Source: Shimia sp047124445
Lineage (GTDB): Bacteria; Pseudomonadota; Alphaproteobacteria; Rhodobacterales; Rhodobacteraceae
Reading direction: 5' to 3'
Length of the DNA: 64,000 nt
NCBI RefSeq assembly: GCF_047124445.1
Contig: NZ_CP138921.1
Location: 2,604,001-2,668,000, forward strand
Shown here: piece by piece, positions 1 to 7,281 of the stretch
How positions within the stretch are numbered: the stretch's first letter is position 1
Layout of the letters: each line of letters opens with the position of its first letter
The notes under the pieces: generated by a model
Databases searched by the model: none
What the model was told of the DNA's origin: nothing
What the model saw: only the letters and a program-made list of their open reading frames with translations
Made by a program: the position numbers and the translations under genes

Positions 1-1
1 C

Positions 2-346
2 ACCCGTCTGATCCTGTTCTGCCTCGGCACCTCCGGCGCATTGGCAGGCCTCGCAGGTCTGTTTGAAGTCACCGGCCCCTCGGGGCAGATCAACATCGAC
101 TTCGCGTCCGGCTACGGCTTCACCGCGATCATCGTGGCCTTCCTCGGCCGCCTGCACCCGGTTGGCATCCTGCTCGCGGCCCTGCTGATGGCGCTGACCT
201 ACGTGGGCGGCGACCTGGCGCAAGGCAACCTCGGCCTGCCGTCGGCTGCCATTCAGGTGTTCCAGGGCATGTTGTTGTTCTTCCTGCTCGCACTGGACCT
301 GCTGACCAACTACCGCGTGGTGCTTAAAACCAAGGGAGCCGCATAA
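2..346 (+). CDS. ABC transporter permease (BMP/nucleoside importer), truncated at the window start
   Basis: The reading frame is open from base 2, so the 5' part of the gene lies outside the window. About 114 residues remain and form the last hydrophobic segments of an inner-membrane permease of the BPD_transp_2 type (RbsC-like family used with BMP-family binding proteins). The tail ends in a basic NYRVVLKTKG stretch. The stop codon overlaps the start of the next permease (TAATG). Together with the following permease and the BmpA-like protein it would form a nucleoside or purine importer; the ATPase gene is presumably further upstream. Substrate is inferred from the neighbouring binding protein only. 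Confidence 0.85.
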   Translation, partial: TRLILFCLGTSGALAGLAGLFEVTGPSGQINIDFASGYGFTAIIVAFLGRLHPVGILLAALLMALTYVGGDLAQGNLGLPSAAIQVFQGMLLFFLLALDLLTNYRVVLKTKGAA

Positions 347-1266
347 TGGACCTTTCCGCAATCAATCCCGTCCTGCTGATCGCCTCTCTGATGGTCGCAG
401 CCACCCCGCTCCTTCTCGCCGCCATTGGGGAACTGGTTGTCGAACGCGCAGGCGTTCTGAACCTCGGCGTCGAGGGCATGATGATCATTGGCGCCATCGC
501 AGGTTTTGCCATCGCGGTAGAAACCACCTCTCCCTTGTTGGGACTGGTAGCCGCCATGATCGCCGGCGCCGTGCTTTCCCTGCTGTTTGCCTTCCTGACC
601 CAGTTTGCACTGGCTAATCAGGTGGCCTCTGGTCTGGCGCTCACGCTCTTTGGCCTCGGCCTCTCGGCCCTCATGGGGCAGTCTTATGTGGGCATCAAAC
701 CCCCCGCAATGGCCACGCTCGACATCCCTGTGTTGTCCGACCTTCCGGTGGTGGGCACAATTCTGTTCAGCCACGACCCCGTGCTTTACATTGGCCTCGC
801 GCTCACAGCGGCGGTCTACTGGTTCCTCAAGAAATCCCGCGGCGGTCTGATCCTGCGCGCGGTTGGGGAAAGCCATGATGCGGCCCACGCGCTTGGCTAC
901 AACGTCATCCGCGTGCGCATCCTCGCCATCATGTTTGGCGGCGCCTGCGCCGGTCTGGGCGGTGCCTATATTTCGCTCATCCGCGTGCCCCAATGGACCG
1001 AGGGCATGACCGCCGGTGTCGGCTGGATCGCTTTGGCCCTTGTGGTCTTCGCTTCTTGGAAGCCGTGGCGTGTTCTGCTGGGTGCCTATCTTTTTGGCGG
1101 GATTAACGTTTTGCAGCTCAATCTGCAGGCAGCGGGTATTGCCATTCCGGTGGAATACTTGGCAATGTCACCGTATCTGATAACCATCCTCGTTCTGGTC
1201 ATCATGTCGGCTGACAAAAGCGGCGCACCCGCATCACTTGGCCGCACATTCCACGCCTCTCAATGA
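346..1266 (+). CDS. ABC transporter permease (BMP/nucleoside importer)
   Basis: A 306-residue polytopic inner-membrane protein with about eight to ten hydrophobic segments, of the BPD_transp_2 family. The segment VVERAGVLNLGVEGMMIIGA near residues 28-47 is the characteristic N-terminal signature of the second permease in BMP-type importers, which pairs with the permease just upstream. Start and upstream stop overlap by one base, and the BmpA-like gene follows after 44 bases, so the three genes are clearly co-transcribed. The expected role is translocation of nucleosides or purines across the inner membrane. Known relatives include the YufPQ/NupPQ pairs. The exact substrate cannot be read from the sequence. 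Confidence 0.9.
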   Translation: MDLSAINPVLLIASLMVAATPLLLAAIGELVVERAGVLNLGVEGMMIIGAIAGFAIAVETTSPLLGLVAAMIAGAVLSLLFAFLTQFALANQVASGLALTLFGLGLSALMGQSYVGIKPPAMATLDIPVLSDLPVVGTILFSHDPVLYIGLALTAAVYWFLKKSRGGLILRAVGESHDAAHALGYNVIRVRILAIMFGGACAGLGGAYISLIRVPQWTEGMTAGVGWIALALVVFASWKPWRVLLGAYLFGGINVLQLNLQAAGIAIPVEYLAMSPYLITILVLVIMSADKSGAPASLGRTFHASQ

Positions 1267-1310
1267 GGTACTTAAACAAAAAACTGCCACCAACAGGGGG
1301 ATTACCCGAA

Positions 1311-2390
1311 ATGAAATTCACCAAACTTTTGACAAGCGCCGCTGTCGCGCTGGGTCTGGCGACCACCGCCATGGCCGACACCACCAAAGTAGGTTTTATC
1401 TACGTTGGCCCAGTGGGCGACGGCGGCTGGACCTATGAGCACAACAAAGGCCGTCTGGCCGTGGAAGAGCACTTTGGCGACAAGGTCGAAACCACCTTTG
1501 TTGAAAGCGTACCAGAAGGTGCCGACGCCGAGCGTGTGATCACCCAGATGGCGCTGCAGGGTGCGGACCTGATCTTCACCACCTCTTTTGGCTACATGGA
1601 CCCAACCATCAACGTTGCCAAAAAATTCCCAAAAGTGAAGTTTGAGCACGCCACCGGCTACAAGCAGGCCGACAACGTGTCCGTTTACTCCGCACGCTTC
1701 TACGAAGGCCGCGCGGTTCAGGGCCACATCGCAGGCAAGATGACCAAAACCAACAAAATTGGTTACATCGCCTCCTTCCCGATCCCAGAAGTGATCCGCG
1801 GCATCAACTCCGCCTATATCCACGCCAAGAAGGTAAACCCAGACGTCGAGTTCTCCATCATCTGGGCCTACACCTGGTTTGATCCTGCCAAAGAAGCCGA
1901 CGCCGCCAAAGCTCTGATTGAGCAAGGCGCCGACGTGATCCTGCAGCACACCGACTCCACCGCACCACAGGCCGCCGCGCAGGCAGCTGGCAACGTTGTG
2001 ACCTTTGGTCAGGCGTCTGACATGGGCGAATACGCTCCATTCCCACGCGTGTCCTCCATCATCGATGACTGGGCGCCTTACTACATCGCGCGTACCCAGG
2101 CTGTGATGGACGGTTCCTGGGAATCCGTATCCACCTGGGACGGCATCGGCGCGGGCATGGTTGGCATCGGTGAAATCTCCGACGCGGTTCCAGCAGACGT
2201 AAAAGCCGAAGCACTGGCTCTGGTTGATGCGCTGGCAGACGGCTCCTACCACGCCTTCACCGGCCCGCTGAACAAGCAGGACGGCACCCCATGGCTGGCA
2301 GAAGGTGAAACCGCACAGGACTACGGTGACGACGGTCTGGCCGGTATGAACTTCTACTTGGAAGGCATCACCGCCGAGATCCCAAACTAA
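1311..2390 (+). CDS. BMP family ABC transporter substrate-binding protein
   Basis: A 359-residue periplasmic binding protein of the BMP/PnrA family. The start at 1311 is chosen because it gives a clean Sec signal peptide (KLL, then an Ala/Leu-rich core, cleavage after AMA near residue 21) and has a purine-rich AGGGGG about 10 bases ahead. The frame is open further upstream to 1263 but that stretch is not signal-like. Motifs typical of the family are GPVGDGGW near the N-terminus, the FTTSFGYMDP segment, and GYIASFPIPEVIRGINS in the middle. Members bind nucleosides or purines (PnrA, BmpA). It lies immediately downstream of two cognate permeases and is closed by a strong terminator at 2416-2443. 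Confidence 0.93.
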   Translation: MKFTKLLTSAAVALGLATTAMADTTKVGFIYVGPVGDGGWTYEHNKGRLAVEEHFGDKVETTFVESVPEGADAERVITQMALQGADLIFTTSFGYMDPTINVAKKFPKVKFEHATGYKQADNVSVYSARFYEGRAVQGHIAGKMTKTNKIGYIASFPIPEVIRGINSAYIHAKKVNPDVEFSIIWAYTWFDPAKEADAAKALIEQGADVILQHTDSTAPQAAAQAAGNVVTFGQASDMGEYAPFPRVSSIIDDWAPYYIARTQAVMDGSWESVSTWDGIGAGMVGIGEISDAVPADVKAEALALVDALADGSYHAFTGPLNKQDGTPWLAEGETAQDYGDDGLAGMNFYLEGITAEIPN

Positions 2391-2415
2391 GCTGATCTAT
2401 CAAAGATCATCTACG

Positions 2416-2443
2416 AAGGCCCGCCAATTCGGCGGGCCTTTTC
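2416..2443 (+). terminator. Rho-independent terminator after the BMP importer operon
   Basis: GGCCCGCC and GGCGGGCC form a perfect 8-bp stem (2418-2425 with 2431-2438) around the loop AATTC. Flanking AA and TT extend it, and TTTTC follows. It lies about 25 bases beyond the BmpA stop codon. Confidence 0.9.
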
Positions 2444-2528
2444 TTATGTCAGTGGATTATAGAACCGCCATTTGACAGCAACCACCGCTTGCACTCACAG
2501 TTATCCCATACCCCAAAAGGACTTTGTG

Positions 2529-4313
2529 ATGACTCGTTTGACAGCCACGCTTGGCGGACTTGCCCTTTCCACCTTCCTCTCCGCACCTCTTCTGGCGCAG
2601 GAGATCGCCGACACAATCTATTCCGGCGGCCCGATCCTCACCATCAACGACGCCGCCCCCCGCGCAGAAGCCGTGGCGGTAAAAGACGGCCACATTCTCG
2701 CCGTGGGCACGCAGGCAGACATGCTCGCCCATCAAGGCGAGACCACCACCGTCTTTGATCTGAACGGCCGCGCCATGTTGCCCGGCTTTGTCGACAGCCA
2801 CGGCCACGCTGTCATGGGCGGTCTGCAAGCGCTCTCCGCCAACCTGCTTGCCCCACCGGATGGCGAGGTGCAGGACATCGCCTCCCTGCAAGACACACTG
2901 CGTGCCTGGATCGCAGACAACCAAGCCGCCATTGAGGCCTCCAACCTGATTGTTGGCTTTGGCTATGACCAATCGCAACTGGCCGAGCTGCGCCATCCGA
3001 CCAAAGACGACCTAGATGCAGTATCCAAAGATGTGCCGATCATCATCGTGCATCAGTCCGGCCACTTCGGCGCTGCCAACTCCGCCGCGCTGGCCGCTGC
3101 CGACATCACTCGCGAAACGCCCGTCCCGCCGGGAGGCGTGATCCGCTATGCCGAGGACGGCACCCCCAACGGCGTGCTGGAAGAAAACGCCTTCTTCCTC
3201 GTGCTTGGCAAACTCATGGGCAGCATTGGCGAGGACGGCTTCAAAGCTTTCGCACGCGCCGGCACGCAACTCTGGGCCAGCTTTGGCTACACCACTGCGC
3301 AGGAAGGCCGCGCCACACCGCAAGTGGCCGAAATCGCCCGCGCTGTGGCCGCAGCCGGAGAGCTCCCCGTAGACCTCGCCGTCTATCCCGATGTGTTGGT
3401 GGACCGCGATTACATCCTCGCCAACCAATCCGACACCTATAAAAACGGAGTACGCATCGCCGGGGCCAAACTCACCATCGACGGCTCGCCACAAGGTTTC
3501 ACCGCCCTGCGTGACCGCCCTTACTATGATCCGGTTGGCACCTATCCGCCCGGCTACAAAGGCTATGCTGCCGCCAGCGAAGACCAAGTCAACGACGCCA
3601 TCGCATGGGCATTTGAAAACAACATCCAGATCTTGACGCACTCCAATGGCGAGGGCGCCTCCGACATGCTGCTCGCCGCCATCAAAGCCGCCGAAGCCAA
3701 ACACGGCCTGGCAGATCGCCGCCCCGTCCTAATTCACGGCCAGTTCCTGCGCGAAGATCAGGTGGCGGAGATGCGCGACCTCAACGTCTTCCCGTCGCTC
3801 TTCCCGATGCACACATTCTACTGGGGCGATTGGCACCGCGACCACACGGTTGGCCCAATCAACGCAGACAACATCTCCCCCACCGGCTGGGTCCGCGAAC
3901 GCGGCATGATGTTTGGCACCCACCACGACGCACCGGTCGCCTTCCCGGACAGCATGCGGGTGCTCTCGGCCACCGTGACGCGCCGCAGCCGCTCCGGGGA
4001 CATTCTTGGCCCCCAGCACCGCGTCGACGTGATGACCGCGCTCAAGGCCATGACGCTGTGGCCTGCCTATCAACACTTTGAAGAAGACGGGAAAGGCAGC
4101 ATCGAAGTGGGCAAAGTGGCGGATTTTGTGATCCTGTCAGACGACCCCACAGCAGTGGATCCGGAAACCCTCGCCGAGATCAAAGTGCAGGTCACCATCA
4201 AACACGACAAAGAAATCTACCGCGCGCCGGATGGGCCTCAAAAGGCCGATCTGATCGCCCCAATGGGCCACCACATTCTGGACGTCGCCCACGCGGCCAC
4301 GCGCAGTAACTAA
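2529..4313 (+). CDS. Exported amidohydrolase, YtcJ-like (Amidohydro_3)
   Basis: A metal-dependent amidohydrolase of 594 residues, the usual size for the YtcJ/Amidohydro_3 group. The start at 2529 is preferred: AAAGG lies 8 bases before it and the protein then opens with a Sec signal (residues 1-22, cleaving after LLAQ), so the enzyme should act in the periplasm. The LPGFVDSHGH segment near residue 90 carries the HxH metal motif. Further conserved pieces are TIDGSPQG near 320, a histidine in LTHSNGEGA, and the C-terminal GSIEVGKVADFVILSDDP segment that folds back on the beta-sandwich. The substrate is not evident. It has its own RBS and follows the terminator of the nucleoside importer, so any link to purine uptake is only positional. 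Confidence 0.88.
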   Translation: MTRLTATLGGLALSTFLSAPLLAQEIADTIYSGGPILTINDAAPRAEAVAVKDGHILAVGTQADMLAHQGETTTVFDLNGRAMLPGFVDSHGHAVMGGLQALSANLLAPPDGEVQDIASLQDTLRAWIADNQAAIEASNLIVGFGYDQSQLAELRHPTKDDLDAVSKDVPIIIVHQSGHFGAANSAALAAADITRETPVPPGGVIRYAEDGTPNGVLEENAFFLVLGKLMGSIGEDGFKAFARAGTQLWASFGYTTAQEGRATPQVAEIARAVAAAGELPVDLAVYPDVLVDRDYILANQSDTYKNGVRIAGAKLTIDGSPQGFTALRDRPYYDPVGTYPPGYKGYAAASEDQVNDAIAWAFENNIQILTHSNGEGASDMLLAAIKAAEAKHGLADRRPVLIHGQFLREDQVAEMRDLNVFPSLFPMHTFYWGDWHRDHTVGPINADNISPTGWVRERGMMFGTHHDAPVAFPDSMRVLSATVTRRSRSGDILGPQHRVDVMTALKAMTLWPAYQHFEEDGKGSIEVGKVADFVILSDDPTAVDPETLAEIKVQVTIKHDKEIYRAPDGPQKADLIAPMGHHILDVAHAATRSN

Positions 4314-4327
4314 GTTCCGCAGAACCG

Positions 4328-4359
4328 CCCTTGGCGCGCCGCACGGGGCGTGCCAAGGG
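4328..4359 (+). terminator. Hairpin downstream of the amidohydrolase gene
   Basis: CCCTTGGC (4328-4335) pairs perfectly with GCCAAGGG (4352-4359), and the GC-rich inner bases can extend the stem. No T-run follows, so it may stabilise the mRNA 3' end or terminate inefficiently. Confidence 0.5.
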
Positions 4360-4511
4360 CCACCCCACCTCGATCACGCTGTTCTCACAAAAACGTTTGC
4401 CGTTTTATTTCAACGCCCTACGCGCCTCGACCTATCCTTTTGCACAAATCCTCTGATCCATTTGATCCCTCCTCTGCGTAGCCTTTGCATCAACATTGGA
4501 GAGGAAATCAC

Positions 4512-5012
4512 ATGTTCAGACGCACCTTCATCGCATCCGTTATGGGCGCAGCCATGGCCGTCACAACCGCCACCTTCGCCATGGCGGATGGCCACGGCAA
4601 AAAAGACATCGTCGACACCGCCGTTGGTGCAGGAAGTTTCACCACTCTGGTTGCCGCCGTTCAGGCCGCGGGCCTCGTGGACACCCTGAAAGGTGATGGC
4701 CCTTTCACCGTGTTTGCCCCAACCGACGAAGCCTTTGCCGCATTGCCAGCGGGCACCGTTGAGGAGCTTCTTAAGCCAGAAAACAAAGACAAACTGGTGT
4801 CTATTCTGACCTACCACGTGGTGCCTGCCAAAGTGATGTCCGGCGACATCGCGGGCAAGAAAGCCACCGTGGCGACGGTTGAGGGCGAGAAACTCAACGT
4901 GAACGCCCGCAATGGCGTCAAAGTCAACGGCGCCAAAGTGGTGTCCGCAGATATCGGCGCCTCCAACGGTGTGATCCACGTGATCGACAAAGTGCTGATC
5001 CCGGAAGGCTAA
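4512..5012 (+). CDS. Secreted fasciclin (FAS1) domain protein
   Basis: A 166-residue protein made of a Sec signal peptide (cleavage near AMA-DGHGKK, residue 25) and one FAS1 domain. Both conserved boxes are visible: H1-like GPFTVFAPTDEAFAALP near residues 65-82 and the H2-like end VIHVIDKVLIPEG at the C-terminus, plus the central YHVVP. The start at 4512 is set by GGAGAGG seven bases upstream; in-frame sequence reaching 4485 lacks a better RBS. Bacterial FAS1 proteins are exported and associated with adhesion or the cell surface. It stands alone and ends at a bidirectional terminator shared with the convergent sulfate-activation gene. Confidence 0.93.
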   Translation: MFRRTFIASVMGAAMAVTTATFAMADGHGKKDIVDTAVGAGSFTTLVAAVQAAGLVDTLKGDGPFTVFAPTDEAFAALPAGTVEELLKPENKDKLVSILTYHVVPAKVMSGDIAGKKATVATVEGEKLNVNARNGVKVNGAKVVSADIGASNGVIHVIDKVLIPEG

Positions 5013-5035
5013 GACCGACCACCACTCACAAAAAA

Positions 5036-5061
5036 GGCGCGGGACTTCCCGCGCCTTTTTT
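5036..5061 (+). terminator. Bidirectional terminator between the fasciclin and sat genes
   Basis: GGCGCGGG (5036-5043) and CCCGCGCC (5048-5055) form a perfect 8-bp stem with loop ACTT. A T-run follows on the + strand and the A-run before it provides a T-run on the - strand. It can therefore serve the + fasciclin gene and the - sat gene. Confidence 0.92.
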
Positions 5062-5081
5062 AATTTCGCATGCCAGACGGC

Positions 5082-7157
5082 TTAGCCGGAGATCAGGCCG
5101 AGGCTTTCCAGCTTCAGAATCACCTGGTGGGCGCAGTTGTCCACGTCGGCACCTTCGGTTTCCACGCTCAACTCAGGGTTCACTGGCACGTCATATGGGT
5201 CGGAGATACCAGTGAACTCTTTGATCTTGCCTTCACGCGCCAGCTTGTAGAGGCCTTTGCGGTCACGGCGTTCACATTCCTCAATCGAGGTCGCCACGTG
5301 CACTTCAACAAAGGCACCAAATTGCTCGATGTCCTCGCGAACCGCACGACGGGTGGTGGCATATGGCGCGATTGGCGCACAGATTGCGATACCACCGTTT
5401 TTGGTGATTTCAGACGCCACATAGCCGATCCGGCGGATGTTCAGATCACGGTGCTCTTTGGAGAAGCCCAACTCGGAGCTGAGGTTTTTCCGCACGATGT
5501 CGCCATCCAGAAGGGTTACCGGACGACCACCCATTTCCATCAGCTTGACCATCAAAGCGTTTGCAATGGTGGATTTGCCCGAACCGGAGAAGCCGGTGAA
5601 GAACACGGTGAAACCTTGCTGTGCACGTGGCGGCTTGGTCTTGCGCAACTCTTTCACAACTTCAGGGAAGGAGAACCACTCAGGAATTTCCAGACCTTCA
5701 GCCAGACGACGACGCAGCTCGGTGCCGGAGATGTTCAGGATTGTGACATCGTCTTTGTCCTGAATTTCATCCATTGGCTCATACTGCGCGCGCTCCTGCA
5801 CCCACACCATGTGTTTGAAGTCGACCATTTCGATGCCGATTTCTTCTTCGTGTGCACGGAACAGGTCCTGCGCATCATAGGGGCCGTAGAAGTCTTCGCC
5901 TGCAGAGTTCTTGCCGGGGCCAGCGTGGTCACGACCAACGATGAAGTGGGTACAGCCGTGGTTGGCGCGGATCAGACCGTGCCAAACCGCCTCACGTGGG
6001 CCTGCCATACGCATCGCCAGGTTCAGCAGAGACATGGAGGTGGTGGAAGCTGGGTATTTGTCCAGAACCGCCTCATAGCAACGCACGCGGGTGAAGTGAT
6101 CCACGTCGCCCGGCTTGGTCATTCCCACCACAGGGTGGATCAGCAGGTTGGCCTGTGCCTCTTTCGCGGCGCGGAAGGTCAGCTCCTGGTGCGCACGGTG
6201 CAGCGGGTTCCGTGTCTGGAACGCTACCACTTTGCGCCAGCCCATTTTGCGGAAGTAGGCGCGCAGCTCGTTTGGCGTGTCGCGACGGGCGCGGAAATCA
6301 TAGTGCACAGGCTGTTGAATGCCGGTCACCGGACCACCGAGGTAGACTTTGCCGGCGTGGTTGTGCAGGTAGTTCACCGCCGGGTGCGCATCGTCATCCG
6401 CACCAAACACTTTTTCGGCTTCAACGGCTTTGTTAGGCACCCAGTTGTCGGTCACGGTCATGGTGGCGAGGATCACGCCTTCCTGATCGCGCAGCGCAAT
6501 GTCCTGACCTTCTTCCAGACCCGCGGCAAATTCCTCGGACACATCCAGGTTAATCGGCATCGGCCACAGGGAGCCATCCGCCAGACGCATGTTTTCAACA
6601 ACGCCATTGTAGTCTTCTTCGGTCAGGAAGCCTTTGAGCGGGTTGAAGCCACCGTTCATCAGCAGTTCCAGATCGCAGATCTGGCGTGGGGTCAGATCCC
6701 AGCTGACCAGATCAGCCGCTTCGATTTTCAGCTTTTGAGCGCTTTCGTAGGAAACATAGAGCTCAGGAATAGGAGCCAGGTTGTTTTGCATTGGATGTGT
6801 CCTGTGTTTGATAGGGACCAGGCCGCTTGCCGAGCCTGTCAATTCCGCATGGAGCGCCTCATATTCTGAGAGCTTGCGGGCGAGAAATTGATCTGTGAGC
6901 CGCACTTTCTCCGCTGCACCACGCGCGGTGAGCGAATAGGCAAACCTCTGTCGTTTGTCCGGGCCCGCGCGATCACTAATGGTAATCAGCCCGGCTTCTG
7001 CCGCAGCGCGCAGTTGTGCATTCAGACGCCCCAAAGAAATTCCCACCGCCGCCGCAGTGGCGCGCTGTGATGCTTCTGGCGCCTGATCAAGCTGGCGCAG
7101 AAGGCGGAAGAGCACGTCTTCCTCATCTGATGTGGGTTTGGCGGTCTGAAATGACAT
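5082..7157 (-). CDS. sat: Bifunctional ATP sulfurylase/APS kinase, with an in-frame MarR-like (EPS-associated) N-terminal domain
   Basis: The core enzyme makes APS from sulfate and ATP, then phosphorylates it to PAPS. Counting from an internal Met at 6791, it has 569 residues: ATP sulfurylase (about 1-385) with the QTRNPLHRAH nucleotide motif at 192-201 and GRDHAGPGK at 286-294, then APS kinase (about 390-569) with Walker A GFSGSGKST at 400-408 and LLDGD at 427-431. The same frame continues upstream without a stop through about 120 residues resembling the TIGR04176 EPS-associated MarR family (winged helix, then an ARGAAEKVRLT...RKLSEYEALHAEL helix). Either this is a true fusion or two proteins start in one frame. 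The chosen outer start, 7157, leaves the palindrome at 7176-7193 upstream as an operator; 7193 is the alternative. PAPS made here would suit polysaccharide sulfation; this is inference. Confidence 0.85.
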   Translation of the reverse strand: MSFQTAKPTSDEEDVLFRLLRQLDQAPEASQRATAAAVGISLGRLNAQLRAAAEAGLITISDRAGPDKRQRFAYSLTARGAAEKVRLTDQFLARKLSEYEALHAELTGSASGLVPIKHRTHPMQNNLAPIPELYVSYESAQKLKIEAADLVSWDLTPRQICDLELLMNGGFNPLKGFLTEEDYNGVVENMRLADGSLWPMPINLDVSEEFAAGLEEGQDIALRDQEGVILATMTVTDNWVPNKAVEAEKVFGADDDAHPAVNYLHNHAGKVYLGGPVTGIQQPVHYDFRARRDTPNELRAYFRKMGWRKVVAFQTRNPLHRAHQELTFRAAKEAQANLLIHPVVGMTKPGDVDHFTRVRCYEAVLDKYPASTTSMSLLNLAMRMAGPREAVWHGLIRANHGCTHFIVGRDHAGPGKNSAGEDFYGPYDAQDLFRAHEEEIGIEMVDFKHMVWVQERAQYEPMDEIQDKDDVTILNISGTELRRRLAEGLEIPEWFSFPEVVKELRKTKPPRAQQGFTVFFTGFSGSGKSTIANALMVKLMEMGGRPVTLLDGDIVRKNLSSELGFSKEHRDLNIRRIGYVASEITKNGGIAICAPIAPYATTRRAVREDIEQFGAFVEVHVATSIEECERRDRKGLYKLAREGKIKEFTGISDPYDVPVNPELSVETEGADVDNCAHQVILKLESLGLISG
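6789..6803 (-). promoter_or_regulatory. Internal Shine-Dalgarno and start codon for stand-alone Sat/APS kinase
   Basis: On the - strand AGGA (6800-6803) lies eight bases before an ATG (6791-6789) that begins MQNNLAPIPE, the usual N-terminus of the Sat/APS kinase family. This supports production of a 569-residue enzyme independently of the upstream MarR-like domain. Confidence 0.7.
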
Positions 7158-7175
7158 TAACAAACGACTCAAAGT

Positions 7176-7193
7176 GTGTTCACGCGTGAACAC
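7176..7193. promoter_or_regulatory. 18-bp perfect palindrome, candidate operator of the MarR-like/sat gene
   Basis: The sequence GTGTTCACGCGTGAACAC equals its own reverse complement. It sits 19-36 bases upstream of the Met at 7157, and would overlap the first codons if translation began at 7193. Position and symmetry fit the binding site of a dimeric winged-helix regulator, possibly the MarR-like domain encoded directly downstream. Confidence 0.6.
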
Positions 7194-7248
7194 ATAGGGC
7201 GGTTTGGCAAAATCTCAAAGCCTTATTTGGCTTTTGCATAGCAAACAT

Positions 7249-7275
7249 GCTGCCGTTGCAATGCTGCAACGCAGC
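7249..7275 (-). terminator. Hairpin downstream of the cyclase gene
   Basis: CGTTGCA (7254-7260) and TGCAACG (7265-7271) form a perfect 7-bp stem with loop ATGC. GCTG/CAGC extend it across one bulged base. It begins seven bases past the cyclase stop codon. The T-content afterwards is poor, so termination is likely but not certain. Confidence 0.45.
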
Positions 7276-7281
7276 GTGACC

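Noticed and set aside
5070..6869. Long + strand frame of 599 codons opposite the sulfate-activation gene
   Set aside because: It lies entirely antisense to a gene with clear ATP sulfurylase and APS kinase motifs, has no RBS or recognisable domain, and its composition (His, Val, Phe rich) is that of a codon-bias shadow.
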